Shown one piece after another: positions 7,493-15,324 of a stretch of DNA of 21,309 nucleotides (position 1 is the first letter of the stretch; every line of letters starts with the position of its first letter). Origin of the DNA: Streptomyces regalis (GTDB lineage: Bacteria > Actinomycetota > Actinomycetes > Streptomycetales > Streptomycetaceae); the NCBI RefSeq assembly GCF_001509475.1, contig NZ_LLZG01000035.1, positions 1-21,309 of the forward strand. The letters are read 5' to 3'. The translations under genes were made by a program, and so were the position numbers. The notes beneath the pieces were generated by a model, which did no database searches, had not been told where the DNA came from, and saw only the letters and a list, made by a program, of their open reading frames with translations.

Positions 7493-8929
7493 TCAGTGCA
7501 CGTGCGGGCTGCCGGTCGACTGTGGTTTGCCGCGCGGTACGAGACCCAGAGCCACGACGGCGCCGGCGGCCGCCGCCACGGCACACACCGTGAACGCGTC
7601 ACCGAAGCCGCCCGGCGAGCCTCGCTCGAACCCGGAGGCCGCGACGGTCGAGACGACGGCGACGCCGATCGAGCCACCCACCTCATGGAAGGTGTTGACG
7701 ACGCCGGAGGCGAGCCCCGCCTCCCGGTGCTCCACCATGGCCAGGGCGGTCGTCGTGGCGGTGACGAAGACCGCTCCGATGCCGAGGGAGGCGATCACCA
7801 GGCCCGGCAGGAGCGCGCCGTACACGCTGCCGGTCCCCGACAACCGGGTCAGCGGGATGGTTCCGGCGGCCGCCACGGCCATGCCGGCCACCGCCGTCGG
7901 ACGGCTGCCGATCCGGTCGACGAGCCGGGACCCGAGGTGGGCGCCGATGGCCGTGGCCACGGCGACGGGCAGGAACACCAGCCCCGTCCTCAGCGGGCTG
8001 AAACCGCGGATGTGCTGGAGGTAGACGGACCCGAGGAAGAAGAACGCGATCAGCAGGGCGGTAGCGATCAGCATCAGGAACGCGCCTGCGAGCACCGGCC
8101 GCCGAGTGAACATGCGCAGGTCCATCAGCGGGGCCCGGCTGCTCCGTTCGACGGCCGCGAAGACCACGTACGCGACTACCGCACCGGCCAGGGGCAGCAG
8201 GGTCGAGGTGTCCGCCCAGCCGGTGTCTCCGGCCTCGACCAGGCCGTAGATCAGTGCGGCGGTGCCCGCGGTGACGAGCAGCGCGCCAGGAACGTCGAGC
8301 CGTGCGGGCTGCGGAGCTCGGGCCGGTACGAAGGCAGGCAGAGCGACCAGCAGAAGCAGCCCGACCGGCACGTTGATGTAGAACACCCACTGCCAGCCCG
8401 GTCCGTCGGTCAGGGCCCCGCCGAGGAGCACACCGGCCGCCGAGCCGGTACCGCCGATCGCCGCCCAGACACCGAGCGCCTTGTTGCGTTCGGCGCCGTG
8501 GAACGCCGTGGTGACCAGGGACAGCGCGGCCGGGGACAGCAGGGCCGCACCGACACCCTGGCCGATCCGGCCGCCGAGCAGCGTCGGGGCGTTCTCGGCC
8601 AGACCGGCGACCAGCGAGGCCGCGGTGAAGAGCGCGAGTCCGGTGAGCAGGGTGCGGCGGGCGCCGAGGGCGTCGGCGAGGCGGCCGCCGAGCAGCATCA
8701 GACCGCCGAAGCAGAGGGTGTAGGCGGTGACCACCCAGGTCAGCGTCTCCCGGCCGAGGTCGAGGTCGGCCGCCATGTCGGGCAGGGCGACGTTCACGAC
8801 GGTGACGTCGAGGATCAGCATGAACTGGGCGAGGCAGATCAGTGCGAGAGCTGCCCAGCGGCGTGGGTCGGCGGGAGGGCGGTGGTCGTGTTCGGCCGTG
8901 TGCGGCGCATCGGCCGCGGAGTGAGTCAT
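7493..8929 (-). CDS. DHA2-family MFS drug exporter (14 TM)
   Basis: The 478-residue membrane protein opens with FMLILDVTVVNVALPDMA, the hallmark first helix of DHA2 (EmrB/QacA-type) proton antiporters. Motif A-like GRLADALGARR lies between helices 2 and 3, and motif C-like GGTGSAAGVLLGGAL is in helix 5. About fourteen hydrophobic segments can be counted. Such proteins export hydrophobic or cationic drugs and sometimes endogenous antibiotics; the substrate cannot be read from sequence. ATG 8929 has GAGGA 6 bases upstream. The gene is divergent from a TetR gene, and the 118-base gap carries two dyads suitable as repressor sites, so drug-induced derepression is the expected control. Confidence 0.92.
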   Translation of the reverse strand: MTHSAADAPHTAEHDHRPPADPRRWAALALICLAQFMLILDVTVVNVALPDMAADLDLGRETLTWVVTAYTLCFGGLMLLGGRLADALGARRTLLTGLALFTAASLVAGLAENAPTLLGGRIGQGVGAALLSPAALSLVTTAFHGAERNKALGVWAAIGGTGSAAGVLLGGALTDGPGWQWVFYINVPVGLLLLVALPAFVPARAPQPARLDVPGALLVTAGTAALIYGLVEAGDTGWADTSTLLPLAGAVVAYVVFAAVERSSRAPLMDLRMFTRRPVLAGAFLMLIATALLIAFFFLGSVYLQHIRGFSPLRTGLVFLPVAVATAIGAHLGSRLVDRIGSRPTAVAGMAVAAAGTIPLTRLSGTGSVYGALLPGLVIASLGIGAVFVTATTTALAMVEHREAGLASGVVNTFHEVGGSIGVAVVSTVAASGFERGSPGGFGDAFTVCAVAAAAGAVVALGLVPRGKPQSTGSPHVH

Positions 8930-8980
8930 GACAGATCCTCTGGTCCGTTGTCCCGGTCATGGAGACCGTCGTGGAGAACT

Positions 8981-9002
8981 AACTGAACCATACTGTTCAG
9001 TT
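8981..9002. promoter_or_regulatory. Putative TetR operator O1
   Basis: Perfect inverted repeat with 8-base arms AACTGAAC and GTTCAGTT separated by CATACT. It sits between the divergent exporter and TetR genes, about 50 bases from each start. Part of it (8986-9000) is repeated at 9014-9028 with two substitutions, which marks a repeated binding site. Confidence 0.75.
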
Positions 9003-9006
9003 CACA

Positions 9007-9028
9007 TGAACTCAACCGTACAGTTCAG
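9007..9028. promoter_or_regulatory. Putative TetR operator O2
   Basis: Inverted repeat TGAACT (9007-9012) and AGTTCA (9022-9027). The segment AACCGTACAGTTCAG (9014-9028) repeats O1 sequence AACCATACTGTTCAG 28 bases downstream, close to an even number of helical turns (about 2.7). It ends about 19 bases before the TetR start codon, suiting autorepression. Confidence 0.65.
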
Positions 9029-9047
9029 GTGGTGTTAGGGTCGAGGC

Positions 9048-9698
9048 ATGAGCGTGGACAGCGTCAAACAGCCCCCGAGCGGCCCCCGCGCGGCGCTCAA
9101 GCGGCAGGCCATCGTGCGGGCCGCCCGCGAACTGTTCCTGCGCGAGGGCTTCGGCGTGGGCATGGACACCATCGCCGCCGAAGCGGGCGTGTCCAAGGTG
9201 ACCGTCTACAACCACTTCGGCAGCAAGGAAGCCCTGTTCACGGCCGTGATCACGAGCGCACTCGACGAACCGCTCGCCGGGGGGGCGTCGGCCGCGCTGG
9301 AAGCCCTGGCCGAGGCCGAGGACCTGCGGGCCGCCTTCGTCGAGGCTGCCCGCACCTGGGTCCACGCCGTCCGCACCAACCACGAGGTCACGGCCCTGCG
9401 CAACCTCGTCGCCGCCGAACTCCACCGCTTCCCCGAGCTGGGCGAGGCCTGGAAGCACCGCGGTGCGGAAAGCCACCACCCCGCAGTCGCGGGCGCCCTG
9501 CGCGCCCTCACCGAGCAAGGTCGGCTGGAGATCCCCGACCTGCAAGTGGCGGTCATCCAGTTCTACGGACTTCTGGTCTTCCCCCACATGGTCTTCAGCT
9601 CCTACGGCACCCACATCGACGAGGACCTGACGGACCGTCTTGTCACCAACGGTGTCGACATGTTCCTGGATCACTACGGGCGGCCGCAGAGCACGTAG
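9048..9698 (+). CDS. TetR-family transcriptional repressor
   Basis: This 216-residue regulator has an N-terminal helix-turn-helix at about 20-65: IVRAARELFLREGFGVGMDT, then IAAEAGVSKVTVYNHFGSKE, the canonical TetR pattern. A helical ligand-binding and dimerisation domain follows (about 80-205) with the C-terminal segment resembling the TetR C-terminal family seen beside multidrug exporters. The ligand is unknown. It is transcribed divergently from the DHA2 exporter, with two related dyads in the gap, so it most likely represses both the exporter and itself. ATG 9048 is the only start that keeps the N-terminal arm short. Transcription ends at a perfect 17-bp stem-loop. Confidence 0.92.
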   Translation: MSVDSVKQPPSGPRAALKRQAIVRAARELFLREGFGVGMDTIAAEAGVSKVTVYNHFGSKEALFTAVITSALDEPLAGGASAALEALAEAEDLRAAFVEAARTWVHAVRTNHEVTALRNLVAAELHRFPELGEAWKHRGAESHHPAVAGALRALTEQGRLEIPDLQVAVIQFYGLLVFPHMVFSSYGTHIDEDLTDRLVTNGVDMFLDHYGRPQST

Positions 9699-9707
9699 CG
9701 CACGAGT

Positions 9708-9745
9708 CCCAGGGACGGGGCACCGTGCGGTGCCCCGTCCCTGGG
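9708..9745. terminator. Perfect 17-bp stem-loop terminator
   Basis: Arms at 9708-9724 and 9729-9745 are exact reverse complements with loop GTGC. It is 10 bases after the TetR stop and between convergent genes, so it probably works in both directions. It is followed by short direct repeats of GCCGGTTT (about 9754-9774). Confidence 0.9.
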
Positions 9746-9777
9746 CCGGATTGCCGGTTTGCCGGTTTGCCGGTGGG

Positions 9778-11079
9778 TCAGGCTGTCGCGGGCAGCGGCG
9801 CGCAAGCGCGCGGCGCCGCCAGACGGCCGGTGCGGTGCAGGGCGTACAGAGCAGCCGCGCACGCCAGGCCCAGCGCGCACAGCGTGATCCACGGCAGGGC
9901 GGGCATCCCGGCCGCGCGGGCGGCGTCGAGCGCGGCGCCCGTGCCCAGGTTCCCGACGGTGATGCCGATGCCGCAGATCGTGTTGTACAGCCCGTAATGC
10001 GTAGCGACGAGGCGGTCACCGGCGAGGCGGACGATGGTGTCCATCTCGAACGGGTAGGCGATCATCGTGCCCACCGCCAGCAGCAGCGCGGCGAGCGTCG
10101 GCGGAACCGCAGCGAGCAGCCACAGTCCGATGCCGGACTCCGGGACGGGCACAGCGGTGGCCAGCAGCAGGGGCACGAAGGCCAGGCCCATGGCCGCCAG
10201 CCCGCGCACCAGCGCCTGCCCTGGCTCGTACCGCGCCTTGCACCACGCCGTCACCCGTGTCTGACCGACGATCGTGCTCAGCCCGGAGACCGCGAAGAGC
10301 ACCGCCACCGCCGCCGTGCCGAACTCCCCGTCCCCGCCGAGCCGGCGCACCTCCAGCGGCAGCGCCAGATAGACCTGGAAGGACAGGACGTACGAACCGA
10401 TCATGGCGAGGGAGAAGAGCAGGAACGGCCGGTTGGCGAGGATGCCGCGCCACTGGGCGAGCACGCCCTGACCCCCTTCCCTCTCCTGTCGCTCGGCGTC
10501 CTCGGCCCGCCGGGCGGGCAGCGCGCGGATCTGTACGACGCTCAGCAGCGCGAAGATCCCGGCCGCCACCAGGCAGGTGACACGGAAGTCCACCCCGGTC
10601 AGCACCATGCCCACCAGCGGGCCCAGCAGGATGCCCGCCTGGTAGAAGACGTTGAACAGCGCGAACGCCTCGACCCTGCGCTCCCCCGCGTCCGCCGCCA
10701 GGTAGGCCCGTACGGCGGGGTTGAACAGTGCGCCGGCCAGTCCGGTTGCCGCCGACGCGGCGATCAGTGCGGCGAGCGAGTCCACCATCCCCAGCGTCGC
10801 GAACCCGACGGTGCGCAGCACGCACCCGGCCACGATCATCGGCTTGTACCCGAGCCGGTCGGCGAGCGTCCCGCCGACGAGGAACATGCCCTGCTGGCTG
10901 AAGTTGCGTACGCCGAGGACGAGCCCCACGATCCAGCCGGCCAGCCCGAGGGTGCCGGAGAGGTGGGCGGCCAGGTAGGGCATCAGCATGTAGAAGCCGA
11001 GGTTGATGGTGAACTGGTTCACCATCAACAGCTGGACGCTGCGCTCGTACGACCGAACCTGGGTGAGGAGCCCCTTCAC
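9778..11079 (-). CDS. MFS exporter coupled to an SbnA-like enzyme
   Basis: The 433-residue MFS permease has about 12 TM segments. It opens with [19 protein letters not shown], and has motif A-like [12 protein letters not shown] between helices 2 and 3 and a long central loop with charged residues ([14 protein letters not shown]). This pattern is nearest to the DHA1 multidrug-efflux group (MdtH-like). It starts at GTG 11079, whose GTGA overlaps the TGA of the upstream gene, with GGAGG shortly before, so the two genes are almost certainly translationally coupled. The tight coupling to a beta-replacement enzyme suggests export of that enzyme's product or of a compound made from it. The substrate is inferred only from context. 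Confidence 0.9.
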   Translation of the reverse strand: MKGLLTQVRSYERSVQLLMVNQFTINLGFYMLMPYLAAHLSGTLGLAGWIVGLVLGVRNFSQQGMFLVGGTLADRLGYKPMIVAGCVLRTVGFATLGMVDSLAALIAASAATGLAGALFNPAVRAYLAADAGERRVEAFALFNVFYQAGILLGPLVGMVLTGVDFRVTCLVAAGIFALLSVVQIRALPARRAEDAERQEREGGQGVLAQWRGILANRPFLLFSLAMIGSYVLSFQVYLALPLEVRRLGGDGEFGTAAVAVLFAVSGLSTIVGQTRVTAWCKARYEPGQALVRGLAAMGLAFVPLLLATAVPVPESGIGLWLLAAVPPTLAALLLAVGTMIAYPFEMDTIVRLAGDRLVATHYGLYNTICGIGITVGNLGTGAALDAARAAGMPALPWITLCALGLACAAALYALHRTGRLAAPRACAPLPATA

Positions 11080-12206
11080 CGGCCCTCCTCCTCCAAGGAC
11101 AGGGGGTCGACCACGGTGGTGCACCGGCTCCAGCGGGTGACCTCCTTCTCGTCCAGGCGGCCGATCAGCTCCGGTTCCGGCGCCGGTGGGGAGTCCAGCA
11201 AGCCGTGGGCGGCGCAGTAGTCGTCGTCGTAGACCGTTCCCAGGTAACGCTGCGGGCCGTCGGGGAAGATCGCGACGATGCGTGCGTCCGCGGGCATCGT
11301 CCGGGCCAGCCAGCCGGCCACCAGCGCGACCGCGCCGACACTCCATCCGCCGGTGGCGTAGTGGGAGGCGGCGAGTTGGCGGCAGGTCCACACCGCCTCG
11401 GCGGGGGCCACCCAGTGCACCTCGGAGAAGTTCTCGTAGGCGACGTTGCGGGGGTAGATGCTGGAGCCCAGTCCGCGCATCAGGCGGGGTCGGGCGGGCT
11501 GACCGAAGATCGTCGAACCGGTCGTGTCCACGCCGACGACGGTCAGTTCCGGGTAGAGCTGGCGCAGGACCCGGGAGACGCCCGCGGAGTGGCCGCCGGT
11601 GCCGACACTGCACACCAGCATGTCGATGTGGCCCATCTCGGAGGCCAGTTCGAGAGCCAGCGGGGTGTAGGCGGCGACGTTGTCGGGGTTGCTGTACTGG
11701 TCCGGGCACCAGGAACCGGGGTGCTGCTCCAGCAGCCGCTGCACGCGTTCGCGGCGGGCCTGCTGCCAGCCGCCGGTGGGGTGTGGCTCGGAGACGACGT
11801 TGACCTGGGCGCCGTACGCCGTCAGCAGCCGGGTCATGGACAACTCCAGCCCCGGATCGGTGACCAGGGTGACCGGATGGCCGTACACCATGCCGGCCAG
11901 GGCCAGTCCCAGGCCCAGGGTTCCGCTGGTGGACTCGATGATCCGGCCGCCGGGCCGCAGGTCGCCGCGGGCCCGGGCGCGCTCCACCATGTGCAGCCCG
12001 GGACGGTCCTTGATGCCGCCGGGGTTGAACCCCTCGAGCTTCGCCCAGAAACCGCGCCCGGCCGGGCTCAGTGGCTCCGACACCAGCAGCAGTGGGGTGT
12101 TGCCCACCAGTCCGGACAGGGCGGACTGGGCGGACTGGCCCGAGTTGATCGCGGCCTTGGTCAATGACTGCATGTCTGTGTTGTCACTCTCGCTCGATGA
12201 ATGCAC
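11076..12206 (-). CDS. PLP-dependent cysteine synthase-family enzyme (SbnA-like)
   Basis: This fold-type II PLP enzyme (up to 376 residues) has GLVGNTPLL near 32, the PLP lysine K66 in [10 protein letters not shown], and phosphate-binding loop GTGGHSAG (202-209). The Asn loop that is TSGNTG in cysteine synthase reads TSGTLG (93-98). KDRPG, the shortened GIKDR and the C-terminal [17 protein letters not shown] recall SbnA, which uses O-phosphoserine and glutamate to make a 2,3-diaminopropionate precursor. Housekeeping CysK is therefore unlikely; a dedicated beta-replacement giving an unusual amino acid is the best inference. No SbnB-like dehydrogenase is adjacent. The start is GTG 12206 or, with less N-terminal extension, ATG 12173; neither has a strong ribosome binding site. 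It is coupled to the downstream MFS exporter by a GTGA overlap. Confidence 0.88.
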   Translation of the reverse strand: MHSSSESDNTDMQSLTKAAINSGQSAQSALSGLVGNTPLLLVSEPLSPAGRGFWAKLEGFNPGGIKDRPGLHMVERARARGDLRPGGRIIESTSGTLGLGLALAGMVYGHPVTLVTDPGLELSMTRLLTAYGAQVNVVSEPHPTGGWQQARRERVQRLLEQHPGSWCPDQYSNPDNVAAYTPLALELASEMGHIDMLVCSVGTGGHSAGVSRVLRQLYPELTVVGVDTTGSTIFGQPARPRLMRGLGSSIYPRNVAYENFSEVHWVAPAEAVWTCRQLAASHYATGGWSVGAVALVAGWLARTMPADARIVAIFPDGPQRYLGTVYDDDYCAAHGLLDSPPAPEPELIGRLDEKEVTRWSRCTTVVDPLSLEEEGR

Positions 12207-12319
12207 GATGCGGGTTCATCTCGCGCCCCCATGGCGACAGGGCGGACCGAGGGTCCGCGTACCTGCCACGGGCGCGCGGCAGCCGGGCCGGTGATGTCGG
12301 TCGGCTGCGAGCAAGTGGC

Positions 12320-12769
12320 CTAGATCCGCCACCGGGACGTACGGACGAGCGCCATGCGGCCGTTGCGGCCGCTGCGTCGTCTGCGGGATGCAGGTCGTAC
12401 GAGGGGGCTTCCCACCGCCACGGACAGGGCGACGAGTACGACGACGGTCATCGCGCCGAGGGAGAGGTCCTCGGCCGACGCGGACGCGGTACGGATGATC
12501 ACGTCCGCGGCACAGTCCCCGGCCTCGTGGGGGAGGTGGGGGAGGTGGGGCCCATGCGCGTCCCCGCCCACTGCCGTCGCCGAAGCGGCGGCGGGTACGG
12601 GCGCTGAGGCGTGGGTCTCCTCGGACAAGCCATGCATGACGGCGCACAGCACGAGCACCATCACGAGCCCGCCACGGATCGCCGAGACGAGTCGGCGCCA
12701 CGAGGGCGAGTCGCATGGGGCCCACGGGGGCCATGGGGCGTGCGCGGGCATACGGGAAAGTGTCGGCAC
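12320..12769 (-). CDS. Small two-TM protein with His-rich extracellular loop
   Basis: The 149-residue product has TM1 (VSAIRGGLVMVLVLCAVMHG), then a loop of about 45 residues with clustered histidines (DAHGPHLPHLPHEAGDC). TM2 follows (LSLGAMTVVVLVALSVAVG), and the basic tail ends in RTSRWRI. The His/Cys loop could bind metal. GTG 12769 is preferred because GGAGG lies 4 bases upstream, whereas ATG 12751 has no ribosome binding site. It resembles a poorly characterised actinobacterial family of small His-rich membrane proteins (DUF6153-like is possible, low certainty). It follows a second such gene and the cobalt transporter genes on the same strand, hinting at a metal-related role. Confidence 0.68.
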   Translation of the reverse strand: MPTLSRMPAHAPWPPWAPCDSPSWRRLVSAIRGGLVMVLVLCAVMHGLSEETHASAPVPAAASATAVGGDAHGPHLPHLPHEAGDCAADVIIRTASASAEDLSLGAMTVVVLVALSVAVGSPLVRPASRRRRSGRNGRMALVRTSRWRI

Positions 12770-12914
12770 AGGTCCTCCGCGCTGCTGCCGCGTCTCCGGC
12801 AAGGACGGAGTGAGGCGCAGACATGGGTGGGGCAGGACGGCATTCGACGAACGTGACGGCTCATCATGAGCACGGGATACGACGCTCGTCACGCGGCACC
12901 AGCCGAACCGGTGA

Positions 12915-12931
12915 CAACCGGCGGCCGGTTG
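12915..12931 (-). terminator. Weak stem-loop after small His/Cys gene
   Basis: CAACCGG and CCGGTTG arms with a 3-base loop lie 15 bases beyond the stop codon at 12946. The stem is short (7 bp) and there is no U-run, so this is tentative. An operator dyad is equally possible. Confidence 0.3.
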
Positions 12932-12945
12932 GAGGACGTGTACTC

Positions 12946-13356
12946 CTAGACCTGCTGCACCACGGAGGCCGCTCTCAGCGCCACTGGTGACGCCCCGTCG
13001 ATGGGCCGACCGGCGGCGGACATGCGCATGGTCGCGGCATCATCGGCACTTCTCGATGCGCGAACCGACCCTGCAGAGCAGGGCAACAGCAGGACAGAAC
13101 CCTGCTGCGGCTGCCCGGACGCACAATGCTCGCCAGGCTGTGACGGCTCGTGACCGCCACGGTGATCGTCGGCTTCCGCGGCGAACAGCGGCACAGTCTC
13201 AACGGCTGCATGGCGAACGTCGTCGGCGCTCTCCCCATGCACACCATGCGTCACGAGGACGCCGAACAGGCACAGGGCCAAGGTCAGCACACGCAGCAGC
13301 GGACCCGCGCCGGAGCGGGTCCTGACGATGCGCCAGGGCGACCAAGCCGTAACCAT
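12946..13356 (-). CDS. Small secreted or membrane-anchored His/Cys-containing protein
   Basis: The 136-residue product has an N-terminal hydrophobic helix (LLRVLTLALCLFGVLVTHGV, about 21-40) acting as signal or anchor. An exported segment with scattered His and two Cys follows (DDHRGGHE, EHCASGQPQQG, LLLPCSAG), ending in ASVVQQV. ATG 13356 has AGGA 8 bases upstream. The spacing of the two Cys and the flanking His is compatible with metal binding or a disulfide. No function is known to me. It lies after the cbtBA terminator, so it has its own promoter, and together with the next gene it forms a pair of similarly built small proteins beside the cobalt transporter. Confidence 0.7.
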   Translation of the reverse strand: MVTAWSPWRIVRTRSGAGPLLRVLTLALCLFGVLVTHGVHGESADDVRHAAVETVPLFAAEADDHRGGHEPSQPGEHCASGQPQQGSVLLLPCSAGSVRASRSADDAATMRMSAAGRPIDGASPVALRAASVVQQV

Positions 13357-13407
13357 GCCGTAATCCTAGCGGCTGATCGACAGCGCTCGTCCGCCGGACC
13401 GGAAAAC

Positions 13408-13445
13408 GACAGGACCCGTCGGGCGCGCCCCCGACGGGTCCTGTC
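13408..13445 (-). terminator. Rho-independent terminator of cbtBA
   Basis: Perfect 16-base arms (13408-13423 and 13430-13445) with a 6-base loop lie 15 bases downstream of the cbtA stop. In the minus direction the stem is followed by GTTTTCC, giving a short U-run. It separates the transporter operon from the small His/Cys genes. Confidence 0.9.
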
Positions 13446-13460
13446 TCGGCTCCTGGTGGG

Positions 13461-14204
13461 TCAGGCGACCGGTGCCGGCACTTGGTTCCTCGGCGTCCTC
13501 GGTTCGAGGACGCGTTCGGCCAGGTATCCGAAGAGCAGGCCGAAGCCGGCCCAGAGCACGACCTGCATGCCGATCGCGGCGAGCCGGAACTCCCACAGGT
13601 CGTTGGCGGGGAAGCCGCTCGGGGTGTTGTCCCCGGACGGCAGGAACACCATGGCGACCGTGACGGCCGCCGCGAACGCCAGGCCGGCGGCGATGGAGGC
13701 GTTCCAGTTGCCCCACTGGGGCGCCAGGCGGCGGCCGATCAGGACAGCCGCGATGCCCAGCAGCACAGTGAGCACGATCATCAGGAAGAACAGCGCGGTG
13801 CGCTTGCCGATGGTGTCCGGGTTGCCGACCGCGGGCGGGTTCGCCGGGTACTTGAGCATCGGCACCAGGTACACGAGGAGAAACGCGGCCAGTGCGGTCA
13901 GGGCGGCGGTGGCCCGAGCCGAGAACCGGCCGATACGCCCCAGCGCGAAGCAGAAGGCCAGGGCGGCGATCCCGCCGACCGCCACCCCGAAGACCAGGAC
14001 CCCGGTGGCCAGACCGGCGGTGGACTGCATCGTCCGGCTGACCAACTCCTCACCGTGCTCGTGGGAGTTGGCCGACTCGAAGGCGATCGCCGCGTCCACC
14101 GGCCCTTCGCCCACCAGGTAGGCGAAGGCCAGAGCCGGGACCGCGGCGCCAAGGCCGGCGAGCATGCCGCGCACCAGCAGGGTGCGCACGACGGCGGAAT
14201 TCAC
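13461..14204 (-). CDS. cbtA: Cobalt transporter subunit CbtA
   Basis: The 247-residue protein has about six TM helices: VRGMLAGLGAAVPALAFAYL, LATGVLVFGVAVGGIAALAF, ATAALTALAAFLLVYLVPML, then ALFFLMIVLTVLLGIAAVLI, WNASIAAGLAFAAAVTVAMV and a last helix near FRLAAIGMQVVLW. The segments LKYPANPPAVGNPDTIGKRT and LPSGDNTPSGFPANDLWEFR are characteristic of CbtA, the larger subunit of a B12-regulated cobalt uptake system. GTG 14204 is taken as the start; it is 16 bases after the cbtB stop and has only a weak ribosome binding site, so coupling to cbtB is likely. Control by the upstream cobalamin riboswitch supports the assignment to cobalt rather than another metal. Confidence 0.93.
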   Translation of the reverse strand: MNSAVVRTLLVRGMLAGLGAAVPALAFAYLVGEGPVDAAIAFESANSHEHGEELVSRTMQSTAGLATGVLVFGVAVGGIAALAFCFALGRIGRFSARATAALTALAAFLLVYLVPMLKYPANPPAVGNPDTIGKRTALFFLMIVLTVLLGIAAVLIGRRLAPQWGNWNASIAAGLAFAAAVTVAMVFLPSGDNTPSGFPANDLWEFRLAAIGMQVVLWAGFGLLFGYLAERVLEPRTPRNQVPAPVA

Positions 14205-14220
14205 AGTTGTTCCGTCCGTC

Positions 14221-14442
14221 TCAGTGGCAGGGGAAACCGAGCAGGTGGCGGGCGTCGTGCACCCACTCGTGCACGCCCTCACCGGAGAGAACGGAGGTGG
14301 CGCCCTGCTCGGCGCCCACGAAGTACAGCAGGACGAGCATCAGGACGCCGAAGAAGACCGCCCACGGAGCGATCGACTTGAGCGGCAGTGGTGCGACGGC
14401 GACCTTGGTGATGGGGGCAGGGGCGGCAGTGGACTGCGCCAT
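14221..14442 (-). CDS. cbtB: Cobalt transporter subunit CbtB
   Basis: The 73-residue single-TM protein has a short N-terminal tail, one helix (IAPWAVFFGVLMLVLLYFVG, 24-43) and a periplasm-side C-terminus with the CbtB His pattern: HEWVHDARHLLGFPCH, where H58, H62, H66 and H73 can bind cobalt. ATG 14442 has GAGGAGG 7 bases upstream. It is the first gene of the operon, directly downstream of the cobalamin riboswitch, and is followed after 16 bases by cbtA. Known CbtB proteins are of the same size. Cobalt uptake would supply adenosylcobalamin synthesis. Confidence 0.95.
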   Translation of the reverse strand: MAQSTAAPAPITKVAVAPLPLKSIAPWAVFFGVLMLVLLYFVGAEQGATSVLSGEGVHEWVHDARHLLGFPCH

Positions 14443-14490
14443 GGCGAGACCTCCTCGGGAACAACGCGTCCCGTGTCGTGTGGAGCACGC

Positions 14491-14595
14491 GACGACGGCA
14501 TGTGGGTCTGACTCACCACCACCTCCCGCGGGAGGGGCGGCACACAGTGGCGCGACCGTGCCGGACTTGCACCGGGCTTCCGTCGTACCGTCGTC
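14491..14595 (-). ncRNA. Cobalamin riboswitch upstream of cbtBA
   Basis: On the minus strand the leader contains, in order, CCCGGTGCAAGTCCGG (conserved core), GCGCCACTGTG (B12 box-like) and GAGTCAGACCC, matching the classic cobalamin aptamer. The ends pair as P1: ACGACGGTA (about 14586-14595) with TGCCGTCGT (14491-14500). A further hairpin CCTCCCGCGGGAGG lies between the core and the GAGTCAGA element. About 48 bases separate the aptamer from the cbtB start, including its GAGGAGG ribosome binding site. No U-run terminator is seen, so translational control by sequestering the ribosome binding site is likely. High adenosylcobalamin should switch cobalt uptake off. Confidence 0.93.
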
Positions 14596-14694
14596 CTTGT
14601 CATCCCGGATGGTAGGGGCAAGATAAGGATCAGCCAACATGGCGTACGCCACCTACCATGAGCCGACCGTGGTGAATTGCGCGAAGGGGCTCAC

Positions 14695-15279
14695 ATGACC
14701 GTCCGGCTCACGCTGGTGTGCGCCGCCGCGCCGGTGGGGCGCGAGGTGCGCTTCGGAGACGTCTCGCTCGACGAGCGGTCGCTGCGGCAGGTACGTACGG
14801 CCGCCGGATCACCGCAGCCGACCGGCACACCGTGTGTCGCGCCGTCGCAGCGGTGCCGACAGACCGCGCTCGCCCTGGGCTGGGGCGAGGTCGCCGTGGA
14901 ACCGGCGCTGCGGGATCTCGACCTGGGCTGCTGGCGGGGACGGACGCCGGAGGAGTTGGCGGCCGAGGACCCCGCGGCGTTCATGGCCTGGATGACGGAC
15001 CCGGAGGCGGCCCCCCACGGCGGTGAGTCGGTGCGTGACCTGTGCCGCCGGGTGACTGCCTGGATGGACGCGCTTGCGGATGACGCAGGCCGGGTTCACG
15101 CGGTGGTCGAGCAGGCCGTGGTCCGAGCCGCAGTGCTCGGCGTCCTTGCTGCACCGCCGCAGTCCTTCTGGAGCGTCGACGTCCCTCCGCTGTCCACCGT
15201 CGAGTTCACCGGTCGGGCCGGCCGGTGGCATGTGCGAATGGGGGGCATCCCGCAACAAGAGGTCGGCGACGGCCCGTGA
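14695..15279 (+). CDS. Histidine-phosphatase-fold protein without catalytic histidines
   Basis: This 194-residue protein resembles the phosphoglycerate mutase/CobC branch. APSQRCRQTA corresponds to the SPxxRxxQTA motif, LRDLDLGCWRGRTPEEL to the LxExDxGxWEG region, and APHGGESVRDLCRRVTAWMD to the GES helix. The RHG motif expected near residue 9 is instead LVCAAAPVG, and the second His (SHGG region) reads HAVVEQAVVRAA, so phosphohistidine chemistry seems lost. ATG 14695 has AAGGGG 7 bases upstream. It is divergent from the riboswitch-controlled cbtBA operon. CobC-type enzymes act in cobalamin nucleotide-loop assembly, so the context suggests a binding or regulatory role in cobalt/B12 metabolism. 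This is inference. Confidence 0.78.
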   Translation: MTVRLTLVCAAAPVGREVRFGDVSLDERSLRQVRTAAGSPQPTGTPCVAPSQRCRQTALALGWGEVAVEPALRDLDLGCWRGRTPEELAAEDPAAFMAWMTDPEAAPHGGESVRDLCRRVTAWMDALADDAGRVHAVVEQAVVRAAVLGVLAAPPQSFWSVDVPPLSTVEFTGRAGRWHVRMGGIPQQEVGDGP

Positions 15280-15324
15280 GCCGGCGATGACCCAGCTGCC
15301 GCTGAACTCCTTTCCGTCGGACGA

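Noticed and set aside
9640..11220. Long plus-strand open frame opposite the MFS exporter
   Set aside because: His/Arg/Gln-rich shadow of a transmembrane gene, with no hydrophobic or domain pattern of its own.
11076..12206. Housekeeping cysteine synthase CysK with a cysteine leader peptide
   Set aside because: The substrate loop and C-terminus differ from CysK, and the short upstream frame has no Cys codons. An SbnA-like role fits better.
12529..12552. Short GGGGGAGGT tandem repeat as a regulatory repeat
   Set aside because: It encodes the His-Leu-Pro repeats of the small membrane protein, so coding explains it.
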